Source of the DNA: Campylobacterales bacterium
GTDB lineage: Bacteria; Campylobacterota; Campylobacteria; Campylobacterales; Hydrogenimonadaceae
Length of the DNA: 53,387 nt
NCBI GenBank assembly: GCA_027081015.1
Contig: JALWMA010000040.1
Span: 5,150-58,536 of the forward strand
Direction: 5' to 3'
The notes beneath the pieces were generated by a model. The model saw only the letters and a list, made by a program, of their open reading frames with translations, was not told where the DNA came from and did no database searches. Of the stretch, positions 16,921 to 26,686 are shown piece by piece. A program made the position numbers and the translations under genes. Positions within the stretch are counted from its first letter, which is position 1; each line of letters opens with the position of its first letter.

Positions 16921-17929
16921 TTTTCGCCCTTAACCATAAAATAGCGTCCCCGCCGCGGCTGCTTTGGTGCAGCAGTTCGAAACTCTGTGCGCCATTATAA
17001 CCCATTCCCGCTTTCACGAAGGGGGCCACGAAAAGAACCATCCAGTCCATCTCCTTTTTCAGAGCCTCGAACATTCCGCTTCCTCCCTCCGCCATAACAA
17101 GCCCTTCAAGCTCCGAAACGCCTCTATAGTCCACAAACTCCACGCTCCGACCCTCCACGCCAAAGAGCGGAATATCTCTTGCTATCGTATCGGGATTTCG
17201 CGTCAAAACGGCCACATCGGGAGCCTTGGTGCCCGCAAGCCTGCCGTCGAGCATGGGGCGATCCGCCCTGACGGTACCTCCGCCGATCAAAAGGGTATCT
17301 ATCTTGCCCCTTACGGCGTGAACCCACCTTCGCGACTCTTCGGAGCTTATGGTGCCGCCGTCTATGACGCCGTTTAGGGTCTGCGCCAGTTTGAAAAAGA
17401 GAAACCTTCCCTCCATCCACTTTTTAAACGGCTCTATCAGCTCCTCGCACCGCTTCCTCTCTACCCCCACTCTCACCTCTATACCGGCGTTTTGAAGCAT
17501 TGCGGCGCCGCCGGAGGCCTCAGCGTTGGGGTCGAGCGTTCCTATCACCACACGCTTGAAGCCCAGTTCCGCTATGAGACGGCTGCAGGGGGGTGTCTTT
17601 CCTTCGTGTGAGCACGGCTCGAGCGTAACGTAGAGAGTAGAGTCTCCAAAAAGATTTTTGGCTCTTTTTGGAAGCTCTCTGTGCAGAAATTCGGAATCCT
17701 CTGTAGCGCAAAGCGCCCTATCGGATGTAAGGGTGGTGTAGGCATCCCTGATCGCAAGCACTTCGGCATGGGCCGAACCTGCCTCTTTGTGCGCATCGAG
17801 GCCCAAAATAGCCCCGGAAGAGTCGACGACGACCGCGCCGACAGCCGGGTTGGGGTAGGTGAGCAGCTGGTACTTCCACGCCTCTTCGAGCGCCAGCCGC
17901 ATATAGAGACGGTCTCTGTTCTCTACCAT
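16910..17929 (-). CDS. ribD: Bifunctional riboflavin deaminase-reductase RibD
   Basis: This 339-residue riboflavin enzyme has an N-terminal cytidine-deaminase-type domain with zinc motifs SAHAEVLAI and TLEPCSHEGKTPPCS (about residues 50-110), followed by the 5-amino-6-ribosylamino-uracil phosphate reductase domain (FFKLAQTLNGVIDG, GGGTVRADRPML and MAEGGSGMFEAL). It overlaps both neighbours. The reductase half is slightly shorter than the E. coli form. Gene position within the rimP-menG series supports one transcript. Confidence 0.93.
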   Translation of the reverse strand: MVENRDRLYMRLALEEAWKYQLLTYPNPAVGAVVVDSSGAILGLDAHKEAGSAHAEVLAIRDAYTTLTSDRALCATEDSEFLHRELPKRAKNLFGDSTLYVTLEPCSHEGKTPPCSRLIAELGFKRVVIGTLDPNAEASGGAAMLQNAGIEVRVGVERKRCEELIEPFKKWMEGRFLFFKLAQTLNGVIDGGTISSEESRRWVHAVRGKIDTLLIGGGTVRADRPMLDGRLAGTKAPDVAVLTRNPDTIARDIPLFGVEGRSVEFVDYRGVSELEGLVMAEGGSGMFEALKKEMDWMVLFVAPFVKAGMGYNGAQSFELLHQSSRGGDAILWLRAKNGR

Positions 17930-18351
17930 TCAAAGTAGGTGCGGGCTTTTCTTATCTGTGCAAGAGGAAACTCCTCTTCGCCGGCCGAAGTCTCAAGAAC
18001 CGCTTTGCCATCTTCAAAGCCGAGCAGCCTGCCCTTTACGACATCGCCGCTGCTCAACTTCAGCCTGACATCACTGCCGACGGAGTTGATGAAGTGTTCC
18101 GGCTTTTTCAGGGTCCGTTCAACCCCCGGAGAGCTCACCTCCAGATAGTACTGACCGCTTACCGGCGGGTATACGTCGAGCATCGGCGACAGGTCGCGGC
18201 TTATATCGGCGCATAGATCCAGGTCCACGCCGCCCTCTTTGAGGATATAGACCCTGTAGATAGTTCTGCCGTCCTCGTTGACCACCTCGGAGTCGTAAAG
18301 TTTCGCTCCGTGAGACTCTACGACCTTTTTAACCTCCTCTTCGACGCTCAC
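17923..18351 (-). CDS. rimP: Ribosome maturation factor RimP
   Basis: This 142-residue protein helps assemble the 30S subunit. The family core is visible as VDLDLCADISRDLSPMLD and YYLEVSSPGVERTLKKPEHF, followed by an SH3-like C-terminal domain. It follows rbfA with a 4-base overlap and runs into ribD with a 7-base overlap, in the infB-rbfA-rimP order seen in Campylobacter. Length is normal. Confidence 0.94.
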   Translation of the reverse strand: MSVEEEVKKVVESHGAKLYDSEVVNEDGRTIYRVYILKEGGVDLDLCADISRDLSPMLDVYPPVSGQYYLEVSSPGVERTLKKPEHFINSVGSDVRLKLSSGDVVKGRLLGFEDGKAVLETSAGEEEFPLAQIRKARTYFEW

Positions 18352-18704
18352 TTGATCTCCTTTTCGATAATCGAAAAGAGTTCGTCGAGCCGCTTTGCGC
18401 GCTCCAGCTCTCTGTCGAACTTAAAGTGGAATTTCGGCGACTTGAACCACCCCTCGGCTTTGAGACAGTAGGCCTCCAGGCCCCTAACGACCTTTTTTAG
18501 CTGCTTTAGAATCTGCTTCTGCTCATCCTCTTCGTGCCCCGTCGGATCGAGGTAGACATCGGCGTCGCTTCGCCCCCTGCTGCAGACCACCTCCGTCACG
18601 GTAAGCCCGCGCAGCCGCTCGTCCCCGAGCTGCGAAAGCGCTTCGGGAATCAGCTCGCGCAAAACCGATTCTGTCCTGTGGCGTTTGATCTCTTCGACGG
18701 TCAT
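18348..18704 (-). CDS. rbfA: 30S ribosome-binding factor RbfA
   Basis: This 118-residue KH-like cold-shock factor acts in 16S rRNA 5' end maturation. The N-terminus [20 protein letters not shown] and the core [20 protein letters not shown] fit the family. ATG at 18704 is chosen because it overlaps the infB stop as ATGA; a reading 29 codons longer would run well into infB. The usual C-terminal end of the domain is present. Confidence 0.9.
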   Translation of the reverse strand: MTVEEIKRHRTESVLRELIPEALSQLGDERLRGLTVTEVVCSRGRSDADVYLDPTGHEEDEQKQILKQLKKVVRGLEAYCLKAEGWFKSPKFHFKFDRELERAKRLDELFSIIEKEIK

Positions 18705-21367
18705 AGGGTCGCTTTCTCCTCTCTCTCTTCGTAGGCCTCTATTACGTCGCCCACCTTTATATCGTTGAAGTTCTCGAGCATGAGACCGCACTCATACCCT
18801 TTCCCGACCTCTTTGGCATCGTCTTTGAAGCGCTTCAGGGAGCTTATGCGGGTATCGTATATGACCACGCCGTCTCGGATGAGTCTCGCTTTCGCGTTTC
18901 TCTTTATGACACCTTCGGTAACGATACATCCGGCGATCGTTCCGACCTTGGCGACACTGAACGTCTCCCGAACTTCCGCCTGCCCGATCCCCTCTTCGCT
19001 GACGATCGGGCTCATCATTCCGCTTAGAAGCGCTTTCACATCGTCTATGAGATCGTAGATTATGGAGTAGGTCTTTATCTCTACACCCAGCTGCTTCGCC
19101 TTCTCTTTTATCTTGGCGTCCGGTCTGACGTTGAAGCCGAGTATCACGGCACTCTGATCGGCGTTTGCAAGGGCCACGTCGCTTTCGGTTATGCCCCCTA
19201 CACCGGAGTGTATGACCTCTATCTTCACCTCTTCGTTCTTGAGCTTCTCGAGGCTCCCTTTGATAGCCTCCAAAGAGCCCTGCACATCGGCCTTTATGAT
19301 TACCGGCAGAGACTTTATCTGCCCCTCGGCTATCAGGCTGCTGAGTTCATCGAGGGTGACCTTGGTACTTTTCGAGAGCTCTTTCTGCCTCAGATACTCC
19401 GCTCTCTTCTGGGCAAGCTCGCGAACCTCTTTGTCGCTCTCCATCGCTACCAGGACCTCTCCCGCACTCGGAACTTCATGAAGCCCCACAACCACCCCGG
19501 GATCGCTCGGGCCGAGCTGTTTGACCTGTCTGCCCAGATCGTTCAGAATGGTGCGCACCCTTCCGAACGTCCTGCCGCATATTACATGGTCTCCCACATG
19601 CAGCGTACCGTTTTTGACAATCACCGTAGCGACCGGGCCGCGCCCCTTTTCGAGAGAGCTTTCGATAACGATAGCCTTCGCCCGACGTTTCGGGTTGGCC
19701 TTAAGCTCCATGATCTCCGCCTGCAGAAGGATGGTCTCGAGCAGGTCCGGAATCCCGCTTCCGGTCTTTGCGGATACCTCTACGAACTCGTACTCACCGC
19801 CCCAATCTACAGGCATATAACCCAGCTCCGCAAGCTGCGACTTCACCATGTCGGGGTTCGCATCCGGCTTGTCGATCTTGTTTATCGCTATGATCATCGG
19901 CACTTCCGCCGCTTTGGCGTGGTTGAGCGCCTCTATCGTCTGCGGTTTTACACCGTCATCCGCCGCTACGACGATAACGACGATATCGGTGGCCTGGGCA
20001 CCGCGCGCCCGCATCTCGGTAAACGCTTCGTGGCCCGGCGTATCTATGAAGGTTATCCGCTTCCCGTCCTTTTCGACCTGGTAGGCGCCGACATGCTGGG
20101 TGATGCCGCCCGCCTCCCTTTCGGCCACCTTGGTCTCCCTGATCTTGTCGAGAAGCGAAGTTTTACCGTGGTCGACATGACCCATAATCGTGATTACAGG
20201 GGGTCTCTCTTCGAGATACTCATCCTCTACCTCGTCGTAGCTCCTGACATAGTCGAGCTCGTCGAGGGGATTCATAGTCTTGACCTCTACGCCGAACTCC
20301 TCGGCGAGTATCTCGATCTCATCCTTTTCGAGGAAATCGTTTTTGGTAACCATCTTGCCCAGGCCGAATAGAACCTTTATCACCTCACCGGTCGTTTTGC
20401 CGACCTTCTCCGCAAACTCGTATACTCTCACCTCTTCCGGAATCGTAACCACAGATGAGACCGCACCCTCTTTTTCCACCCGTTTATGACGCTTCTTGGG
20501 AGTAGTGCGGCTGACACTGCGGCTGCCCCTTTTCTGGGGGCCTCTACGACCAATCGGCTGCTTCTGGCGCGGCTGTTCCGGTTTGAGCGTGACCGGAGAC
20601 TTCGGCTCCTCCATCCTGTTGATCTCTTCACTGAAGTCGGGAAGTACAACCTCTTCGGTCGAGTAGTCTACCGGTATGGTATTTGAACTGCCGATATCCC
20701 TGTCTTCCATAAGGCTCAGCTTGATACCGCTCTCTTTGCCGGCCGGGGCCGGGGCAGGCTTTTTTGCCTTCTTTTTGCTCTTTTTCGTCACCAGGGTCTC
20801 GTCCGCGGCCGCTATGATGCGGTTTTCGAGCCCAATCTCGCTCTTCTTTATCGAGACGCCCTTTTCGGCGGTCGTCTCAACACTCTTCGGACGCTTCTTC
20901 TTCACTATAAAGATACCGCGGCGGCGCTTCACGGAGGCTTCCGCCAAGCTCTCCTTGGCTTCTGCGGCTTCGGCCTTCGGCTCCTCCGTCACCTTCGGTG
21001 CTCTCTCTACACTCTCTTTGGCCTCTACGGACTTCTTGGAAGGTTTTTCGGCCTCTTTTTTCTCCGCGGCCTCCTCTTTTGCCCTCTCTTCACTCTTCAC
21101 TGCGGACGGTGCCTCTTTTTCAGTTTCCGCCTGCTTTTTCGGCTCCTCTTTCTCAACCTTTTTTTCGGGCTTAGGAGATTTTACTGTTTTGGTTGAAGCG
21201 GGAAGTGTCCCGGTCATCACAAAATTCATAAGGTTTTGTGCATCTTCCGGGGCAACACTGCTAGAAGGCGCTTTGACGTCAAGACCCATCTCCTTGGCCA
21301 TCTCCACAACCTCTTTGCTTTTTATTCCCAACTCTTTCGCTATTTCATGGATGCGTACTTTATCCAT
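18701..21367 (-). CDS. infB: Translation initiation factor IF-2
   Basis: This 888-residue GTPase brings formyl-Met-tRNA to the 30S subunit. It has an N-terminal IF2N helix bundle ([20 protein letters not shown]), a long Lys/Glu/Ala-rich linker (about 70-300), a second IF2N-type unit, and the G domain near residue 395 with [25 protein letters not shown] and NKIDKPDAN. Beta-barrel domains follow and end in [19 protein letters not shown]. It overlaps ylxR by 8 bases and rbfA by 4 bases. Confidence 0.97.
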   Translation of the reverse strand: MDKVRIHEIAKELGIKSKEVVEMAKEMGLDVKAPSSSVAPEDAQNLMNFVMTGTLPASTKTVKSPKPEKKVEKEEPKKQAETEKEAPSAVKSEERAKEEAAEKKEAEKPSKKSVEAKESVERAPKVTEEPKAEAAEAKESLAEASVKRRRGIFIVKKKRPKSVETTAEKGVSIKKSEIGLENRIIAAADETLVTKKSKKKAKKPAPAPAGKESGIKLSLMEDRDIGSSNTIPVDYSTEEVVLPDFSEEINRMEEPKSPVTLKPEQPRQKQPIGRRGPQKRGSRSVSRTTPKKRHKRVEKEGAVSSVVTIPEEVRVYEFAEKVGKTTGEVIKVLFGLGKMVTKNDFLEKDEIEILAEEFGVEVKTMNPLDELDYVRSYDEVEDEYLEERPPVITIMGHVDHGKTSLLDKIRETKVAEREAGGITQHVGAYQVEKDGKRITFIDTPGHEAFTEMRARGAQATDIVVIVVAADDGVKPQTIEALNHAKAAEVPMIIAINKIDKPDANPDMVKSQLAELGYMPVDWGGEYEFVEVSAKTGSGIPDLLETILLQAEIMELKANPKRRAKAIVIESSLEKGRGPVATVIVKNGTLHVGDHVICGRTFGRVRTILNDLGRQVKQLGPSDPGVVVGLHEVPSAGEVLVAMESDKEVRELAQKRAEYLRQKELSKSTKVTLDELSSLIAEGQIKSLPVIIKADVQGSLEAIKGSLEKLKNEEVKIEVIHSGVGGITESDVALANADQSAVILGFNVRPDAKIKEKAKQLGVEIKTYSIIYDLIDDVKALLSGMMSPIVSEEGIGQAEVRETFSVAKVGTIAGCIVTEGVIKRNAKARLIRDGVVIYDTRISSLKRFKDDAKEVGKGYECGLMLENFNDIKVGDVIEAYEEREEKATL

Positions 21368-21605
21368 TCGCTGTCATCTCCTTTAGTAGTTCGCCCAATG
21401 TTTCCGTTAAGTAGGTTCGATTGCTGCACAGTTTCGCCAGCCGCTTTCCAAGCTTCCTGTCGTCGATACAGGTATGGCAAAGATAGAAACTTCTTCCGTA
21501 CCCCTGAAATGGTTGTATCTGATTGTTTTGACACTGTAGCCGTATAAGCTTGGCCTGCAAGTAGCGGCCGCGGCAATGGATGCACATTCTAACCGGATCG
21601 GACAT
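21360..21605 (-). CDS. ylxR: YlxR family protein (DUF448)
   Basis: This 81-residue protein has the YlxR markers RMCIHCRGR and [10 protein letters not shown]. It usually sits just before infB, as here, and has been proposed to bind RNA or act on transcription. ATG at 21605 is chosen from the family start ([14 protein letters not shown]). A -10-like TATAAT ends only 9 bases upstream, so the transcript may be almost leaderless; a longer reading to 21665 would pass through the promoter and lacks family similarity. Confidence 0.88.
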   Translation of the reverse strand: MSDPVRMCIHCRGRYLQAKLIRLQCQNNQIQPFQGYGRSFYLCHTCIDDRKLGKRLAKLCSNRTYLTETLGELLKEMTANG

Positions 21606-21614
21606 AATCGTGCA

Positions 21615-21620
21615 ATTATA
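21615..21620 (-). promoter_or_regulatory. Candidate -10 box very close to the ylxR start
   Basis: TATAAT on the minus strand ends 9 bases before the ylxR ATG. With normal spacing, transcription would begin about 3 bases before the start codon. The series ylxR-infB-rbfA-rimP-ribD-menG-xseA lies downstream. Confidence 0.5.
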
Positions 21621-21671
21621 CCAAAATAAGCCGCTTCGCACAACCCATCCCGCGGGCTGTTTCAAAGATCT

Positions 21672-22568
21672 CTAATCCCGAAACAGAACCCCGTCGTTGT
21701 CGAAGTCGTAAACGGCACTTCTGAAGTTGGGAAAACGCTCCCTGTACCTCTGTAGAAGCGGCTGGGCGTCGTCCTTGTAGGTCATGTTGAAGAAGGTCGA
21801 TCCGCTCCCCGAAAGGGTGCTCATAAGCGCATTGTTTTCGATGGCGAGCTTTTGGACATCGAAGAGTTCGGGAAGGTTCTTCATCCGGGCGGTCTGGTGA
21901 AACCTGTCCCTGGCCGCGATTCTGAGCATCTCCCACGACTCGTTGAAAAAGCATGCGGTAAGCAGCGAGGAGTGCGAGAGGTTGTAGATCGCATCCTCTT
22001 TACGGTAGCTTTTGGGCAGTACAGTCCTCGAACGGGCCGTCGATATCGGCTTGTCCGGTATGACGACGACCGCCTTCAGATAGCCCGGAATCCTCTTCTT
22101 CTGGCTGTAGACCTTCCTGTTTTCGACCACCGCCACATTGAAGCCTCCCATCACCGCCGGCGTAATGTTGTCGGGGTGGTGCTCATAGTAGAGCGCGAGG
22201 TTGAGCAGCTTCCGTTTAGAGATATTCACACCGGCCGCGCTGTAGGCGGAGGCGATGGCGCTCACTATGACGGCCGAGGAGCTTCCAAGCCCCCTCGAAA
22301 GCGGAATCTGGTTGTAGAACTTGAAGCGGAAAACCCCCTTTTTGCCGGTCAGGTGCCTGTAGTGGTCGTTAAATATGTTAATGAATAGATTGTTGCCCTT
22401 GAGGCGCGGATTGGACGCCCCTTCACCTTTTATGGATACGCTGAAAAATCTCGAGGGCTGAATGTGCACCCGGTTGCGAAGGGAGAGAGAGAGACCCAGC
22501 GTATCGAACCCCGGTCCCAGATTTGCGCTCGTGGCAGGTACACTGATGATCACACACCTCTCCTTCAT
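21672..22568 (-). CDS. thrB: Homoserine kinase
   Basis: This 298-residue GHMP-family kinase makes O-phosphohomoserine in threonine synthesis. It begins with the substrate segment [18 protein letters not shown] and carries the ATP-binding [29 protein letters not shown] near the C-terminus is the third GHMP motif. A good start with AGGAG-like context lies at 22568. It lies between the inverted repeat copy and ylxR; Campylobacter has the same thrB-ylxR-infB order. Confidence 0.94.
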   Translation of the reverse strand: MKERCVIISVPATSANLGPGFDTLGLSLSLRNRVHIQPSRFFSVSIKGEGASNPRLKGNNLFINIFNDHYRHLTGKKGVFRFKFYNQIPLSRGLGSSSAVIVSAIASAYSAAGVNISKRKLLNLALYYEHHPDNITPAVMGGFNVAVVENRKVYSQKKRIPGYLKAVVVIPDKPISTARSRTVLPKSYRKEDAIYNLSHSSLLTACFFNESWEMLRIAARDRFHQTARMKNLPELFDVQKLAIENNALMSTLSGSGSTFFNMTYKDDAQPLLQRYRERFPNFRSAVYDFDNDGVLFRD

Positions 22569-22603
22569 TTTGTTGGCGAAATTTTATTACAAGTTAACTG
22601 ATT

Positions 22604-22713
22604 TTACGCAAAAAGCGTAAAATCATCTCGAAATCTTGGATTTCGAAGCTTCAGGGGGTTGTAGGGCCGCTCACCACCCGCCGAATTTCGGGCTCGGCCC
22701 GGAAGCTGCGCGG
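22604..22713 (-). repeat. Diverged inverted copy of the 120-bp structured repeat
   Basis: This single copy is in the opposite orientation to the two arrays. It keeps the TTACGC-AAAAA-GCGTAA hairpin, the CGAAATC/GATTTCG hairpin (loop CAA when read in repeat orientation), the CCCCCTGAAGCTT segment and the CGGGC/GCCCG hairpin with loop CGA. The end beyond about 22700 is degenerate. It lies between thrB and the tsaB-like gene, as with the other copies between genes. Confidence 0.85.
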
Positions 22714-22754
22714 CATGGAAAGTCAACCATAAGAGCTTCTCAAAAGCGGGCTTT

Positions 22755-23195
22755 TCAGACTGCAGGCAGGACGTAGAGCGGTTCGCTCCGCTCGGAAAAG
22801 AGTGATCTGTCGAGTCGTTCGGGAGCGCTAAACGGGGCGGCCTCTTCGGCGCAGTCGGGTTCTATCCGGATCGAACCATCTTTTTTTACAAAACAGCTCT
22901 TGCCTATCGCCTTAATGGGCCTGCCGCCGTTGAACGCGAAGGCATCCGTACCGTAAAGCGGGATATCGAGCGCACTCGATACCGTCTTTGCCATGACATA
23001 GGCGATCTTTATGGCCATGAAACTTCCGGGACCGTTGGCATAGTATACGGCTTTGACCCTGTAGCTGTAGAGAACTTCGTGCAGCAGGGGCGGCAAAACT
23101 TCGGAGCACTTCCCCTCTCTCCGATAGATCTCTATACACTCCCCCTCTTCATATATCGCCGCCAATATAGGCGAAGTGACGGCTATGAGAAGCAG
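22755..23195 (-). CDS. tsaB: TsaB-like protein (tRNA t6A modification)
   Basis: This is a short member of the TsaB/YeaZ group, a scaffold with TsaD for N6-threonylcarbamoyl-adenosine on tRNA. YANGPGSFMAIKIAYVMAKTVSSA matches the family GPGSFTGLRIG segment, and DIPLYGTDAFAF follows, as in Campylobacter, where the gene also lies between lpxC and thrB. The start is unusual: GGAGG lies 5 bases before CTG at 23193-23195, giving (M)LLIAVTSPILAA, which aligns with the family start ILAIDTS. A TTG at 23240, inside lpxC, is the alternative and has poorer spacing. The protein is shorter than the E. coli form. Confidence 0.7.
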   Translation of the reverse strand: MLLIAVTSPILAAIYEEGECIEIYRREGKCSEVLPPLLHEVLYSYRVKAVYYANGPGSFMAIKIAYVMAKTVSSALDIPLYGTDAFAFNGGRPIKAIGKSCFVKKDGSIRIEPDCAEEAAPFSAPERLDRSLFSERSEPLYVLPAV

Positions 23196-23220
23196 CTCTA
23201 CCTCCGGTCTATCGTTTGGG

Positions 23221-24108
23221 CTATGCGAAACTTTTTGCAAACTCCGCGCCCTCTTGCACCTTCAGGGTTACGATCTCGTACGCTTCCGGATCCGCCAGCA
23301 GGGCCAATGTAAGTTCATGGTTCAGGCCGTGGCTTCCGGCGAAAGCCTCGTATGCGCCGAGAATCGGCCTTCCAAGAAGTTTCATATCTCCCATCGCATC
23401 GAGAATCTTATGCCTTACGAACTCATCTTCAAAGCGGAGCCCTTCGGGGTTGAGCACCTTCGTATCGTCCAAAACGATAGCGTTTTCGAGGCTTCCGCCA
23501 AGAGCCAGGTTTTTGCTGCGAAGATACTGAACCTCCCGCAAAAAACCGAATGTTCTGGCCCTCGAGATCTCCCGCACAAACCCATGCTTCGAAAACACGA
23601 AGCGTCTGTGTTGTCGTGCTATAACGGGGTGGTCAAACCTGATCGTGAAGTCGAAAAAGGCCGTCTCGGACGGCTTTAGAGATACATACTTCTCTCCCGA
23701 TCTGACCGTAACCTCTTTCTTTATGCGGACAATCTCTTTTCCGGCCGGCTGCTCCTCTATGCCCGCTTCATCGAGCATCATGCAGAAGCTCGCGGCACTT
23801 CCGTCCATTATGGGCATCTCCGCATCGTCGAGCACAACTCGGAGATTGTCTATTCCGTACGCATATACCGCCGAGAGAAAATGCTCTATCGTAGAGACGT
23901 TGGAGCCGTCCTTTCCTATTACCGTGGCCATCTGTGTATCCACGACATACTCGGGGGAGAGGGGAATCGTAACACCGGTGTCTTTACGGTAAAAGAGTAT
24001 CCCGCTTCCCGGACCCAGCGGCTCCAGGCGCAGACGCACCGGTTTGCCCTTGTGCAGACCTATGCCCACACTCTCCACCGCCCTGGCGACTGTTCTCTGT
24101 TTTATCAT
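23221..24108 (-). CDS. lpxC: UDP-3-O-acyl-N-acetylglucosamine deacetylase LpxC
   Basis: This 295-residue zinc hydrolase commits UDP-GlcNAc to lipid A. The start QRTVARAVESVGIGLHKGKP, the zinc His in TIEHFLSAVYAYGIDN, the later His and Asp in RHKILDAMGDMKLLG and the catalytic FAGSHGLNHEL region are all present. GGAGG precedes the ATG. It shares a transcript with the tsaB-like gene, which begins just after its stop. Length is normal. Confidence 0.96.
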   Translation of the reverse strand: MIKQRTVARAVESVGIGLHKGKPVRLRLEPLGPGSGILFYRKDTGVTIPLSPEYVVDTQMATVIGKDGSNVSTIEHFLSAVYAYGIDNLRVVLDDAEMPIMDGSAASFCMMLDEAGIEEQPAGKEIVRIKKEVTVRSGEKYVSLKPSETAFFDFTIRFDHPVIARQHRRFVFSKHGFVREISRARTFGFLREVQYLRSKNLALGGSLENAIVLDDTKVLNPEGLRFEDEFVRHKILDAMGDMKLLGRPILGAYEAFAGSHGLNHELTLALLADPEAYEIVTLKVQEGAEFAKSFA

Positions 24109-24213
24109 GAGTTATAAACCTCCATCCTCTCCCCGCCGGTCACAGAGAGGGTATGCGGCGTCGATACACCTGCTTTTATAAAAACTGTTCTAAATCTCAA
24201 TAGCTTGCACTTC

Positions 24214-24219
24214 ATTATA
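24214..24219 (-). promoter_or_regulatory. Candidate -10 box for lpxC
   Basis: TATAAT (minus strand) lies about 105 bases upstream of lpxC, in the gap 24109-24322, with TTTTATGG upstream of it. It implies a leader of about 100 bases for lpxC. A GC-rich imperfect hairpin (CCCGGATGGGG with CCTCCATCGGG) lies further upstream, near 24254-24280, and may end the M23 transcript. Confidence 0.5.
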
Positions 24220-24322
24220 CCATAAAACGTTACCGCTTACGTTTTTTTCTGCCCGATGGAGGCAAAACCCCATCCGGGAGAGATCGACTCTCACCCCGAA
24301 ACGGTATTTGTCCCCAAGATAT

Positions 24323-25702
24323 CTATCGCTCGCTGCGGCGGTCGATCATCCTTCTTGCAGAGTCGAACACGGCGGTTATGTTGTCCTTTATCCAGTGCGG
24401 GTCCATCCACTCCACGGGACGCACCTCTACACCCTGCACAACGATACCGAAATGGAGATGGTCGCCAAGGGCCAGCCCCGTCTTGCCTGTCTTTGCGATC
24501 GGCTCCCCCCTCGATACGTCGTCCCCCTCTTTTACATCGACCGAAGAGCAGTGGCCGTAGATGGTATAGAGCCCGAGACCGTGGTCTATCATCGGCATGT
24601 TGCCGTATATTCCGTTGTATCCCGAGTATACTACGCGCCCCGGGTTCGAGGCAATTATCCGCGCCATCTTGACACTCGCCAGGTCTATACCGAGGTGGTA
24701 CGATTCGCTTACGCGCTTCCCTTTATAGTAGTAGTAGCGATGATCGCCGAAACTTGCAACCTTTTTCGCGTTTTTGAGCGGAGAGAAGGGTTTCACACTC
24801 CACCTTCTTATCAGCCGGTCGGAGACTTTCGAGCCCAAAGTGTGAATGAGCTTTTCGTTCTTGCGCCTGACATCTTCGTTGATGATCCTGAACTTTTCGA
24901 GCGGATCGCTTACGTTCGCCGTCTCGTCGAACTGAAATGCGAGGTCCGAGACTTTACCGTTCAAAAATCGATCTTTCAGCGCAATGTTCGAGCGGCGGTA
25001 GCGGTACCTCTCTATATAGAGCGGAATATGCGCTTTGGTCACGTTTCCGGCAAGATCGACAGCCTCCACCCACGCCCTGAAACTCTTCTCTGGAACGGGC
25101 CAGGCTATCAAAGCGGCATAGTATCCCGGTTTATAGAACGGCTCGGCTTTGAAGAGCTTTCCGAAGGATGTACGGATCGAGACATCCGCAAGATTCTTGT
25201 CTTTGGCGCTGAATATCACCAGTGCGCTTCCCCCCTGTGTGATTTTGTAGGAGTTTGAGAGCACAAAGGCACTCGGACGCACCGCGTCTATCTTTATATT
25301 TACACTCTTTTGCGCGCTGTTTCCCTTAAACAGGTTCCAGCTGCTCCCATCGGTAACCTCTATCCGCATGGTCGCCTCTACGGCTCTTCTGTTCCATCCG
25401 GCACGTGGAAGCTGTACCGCTATCGTCACCTCTTTCTGCGGCGCCGCCGTCTGCTCCTGCACGACCGTGAAATCGGAGGTACCGTCATTCAAAACCACCC
25501 TGTAGCTTCGTATACCGCTCTCATCTTCGAGCTTGACCCTAATCGGCTCCCTGAGGTTCCAGTATAGTGTTTCCGGCACATCAATCCTGGGCGCATTACG
25601 CTCGAACATAGGCGAGTTCGCCAGATATATCGCTCCGCCGATAACGGCCAAAAAAAGCGCGACAAGAAGGGTCACGCCGACACTGCTCCTCTTTCTTCTC
25701 AC
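24323..25702 (-). CDS. M23 family metallopeptidase, membrane-anchored
   Basis: This 459-residue protein has one N-terminal membrane helix (about 10-28), a large beta-rich periplasmic part and a C-terminal LytM/M23 domain. The zinc motifs are SYHLGIDLASVK and LGDHLHFGIVVQG, with GLYTIYGHCSS between them; all ligands are present, so it should be an active peptidoglycan endopeptidase rather than an inert activator. In epsilonproteobacteria such proteins (Csd/Pgp types) shape the cell. The start is GTG at 25702, overlapping the DHH gene stop as GTGA. Confidence 0.88.
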   Translation of the reverse strand: MRRKRSSVGVTLLVALFLAVIGGAIYLANSPMFERNAPRIDVPETLYWNLREPIRVKLEDESGIRSYRVVLNDGTSDFTVVQEQTAAPQKEVTIAVQLPRAGWNRRAVEATMRIEVTDGSSWNLFKGNSAQKSVNIKIDAVRPSAFVLSNSYKITQGGSALVIFSAKDKNLADVSIRTSFGKLFKAEPFYKPGYYAALIAWPVPEKSFRAWVEAVDLAGNVTKAHIPLYIERYRYRRSNIALKDRFLNGKVSDLAFQFDETANVSDPLEKFRIINEDVRRKNEKLIHTLGSKVSDRLIRRWSVKPFSPLKNAKKVASFGDHRYYYYKGKRVSESYHLGIDLASVKMARIIASNPGRVVYSGYNGIYGNMPMIDHGLGLYTIYGHCSSVDVKEGDDVSRGEPIAKTGKTGLALGDHLHFGIVVQGVEVRPVEWMDPHWIKDNITAVFDSARRMIDRRSER

Positions 25703-26661
25703 TCCATCTCCTCTTCTATCATCTTGATCACTCTATCTCTCAGCACATTCCGTTCCATATCCCGCACACTGAAGCCCGCCGCCCTTATATGGCCGCCGCC
25801 GCCGAATCTTACGGCTATTTTGCTTACATCGACCATACTCTTCGAGCGCAGCGAAACCTTCAGCGATCCGTCGCTCTCCTCCCTTATCAGAAAACCGACC
25901 TCGACAGTCGCGAGAGAGCGGGCGTAGTTGACCATATCTTCCGTCTCGTTTACCGTAGCCCCCGACTCTTCGAGCATCTGCCTGGTCACATCCAGCCCCG
26001 CTGCGCGCCCCTGCAGATAGAGCCTCAGCGTCTGCAACACTTTCGGCAGCAGACGAAGCTTGCTCAGAGGCTGGTTCTCCCTGAGCATTCGCGCCGTCCA
26101 CTCGGCATCGGCACCGAGGGCCAAAAGCTCCTTCGCAAAGTCGAAGACACGGCTGTTGACACCCTCGTACCCGAAGAAACCGGTGTCGCTCAAAAGTGCC
26201 GCATAGAAGTTGACGGCACTCTCTTCGGGAACGGGCCACCCGGCCTCTTTTGCCAGCCTGAAAGCTACTTCGGAAGCGCTGGCAAAGCCCGGTTCCACGA
26301 TATCTATATCTCCATATCGCGTATTGCTGCGGTGGTGGTCGATGTTTATCAAAAACGCGTTCGGAGGCTTCGAGATGCCGAGCCTGTCGAAGCTGCCGCA
26401 GTCGACGCTCACAAGCAGGTCGCTTCTTGGGCTTATATCGGTTCGTATCTTTTCAAAACCGGGCAGAAACGAGAGGTTTTGCGGCAGGGGGGTGCTTTTG
26501 AAAACCACATCTACACGCTTCGAGAGGGCTTTGAACAGATGCCGCAGTCCAAGCCCGGTACCAAGCGCGTCCGCATCGGGATTCAGGTGGCCCACGACCG
26601 TTATGTGGCGGCTCCCCTCTATACGCTCTTTCGCCTCTGTATATAGTGCTTTATCAACCAT
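25699..26661 (-). CDS. DHH/DHHA1 phosphoesterase (NrnA-like)
   Basis: This 320-residue cytoplasmic enzyme of the DHH superfamily has metal motifs VVGHLNPDADALGTG, VSVDCGSFDRLG and FLINIDHHRSN, and the DHHA1 motif VRFGGGGHIRAAGF at the C-terminus. Members degrade very short RNA (nano-RNase) and pAp. Substrate preference cannot be told from sequence. It starts 25 bases after the flhB stop and overlaps the M23 gene. Confidence 0.88.
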   Translation of the reverse strand: MVDKALYTEAKERIEGSRHITVVGHLNPDADALGTGLGLRHLFKALSKRVDVVFKSTPLPQNLSFLPGFEKIRTDISPRSDLLVSVDCGSFDRLGISKPPNAFLINIDHHRSNTRYGDIDIVEPGFASASEVAFRLAKEAGWPVPEESAVNFYAALLSDTGFFGYEGVNSRVFDFAKELLALGADAEWTARMLRENQPLSKLRLLPKVLQTLRLYLQGRAAGLDVTRQMLEESGATVNETEDMVNYARSLATVEVGFLIREESDGSLKVSLRSKSMVDVSKIAVRFGGGGHIRAAGFSVRDMERNVLRDRVIKMIEEEME

Positions 26662-26686
26662 GAAGGCGATTTTATCCTAAAAAAGG

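Noticed and set aside
19208-20371. Long plus-strand ORF (387 codons) opposite infB
   Set aside because: It is an antisense shadow produced by codon bias in infB; it has no recognisable domain or ribosome binding site.
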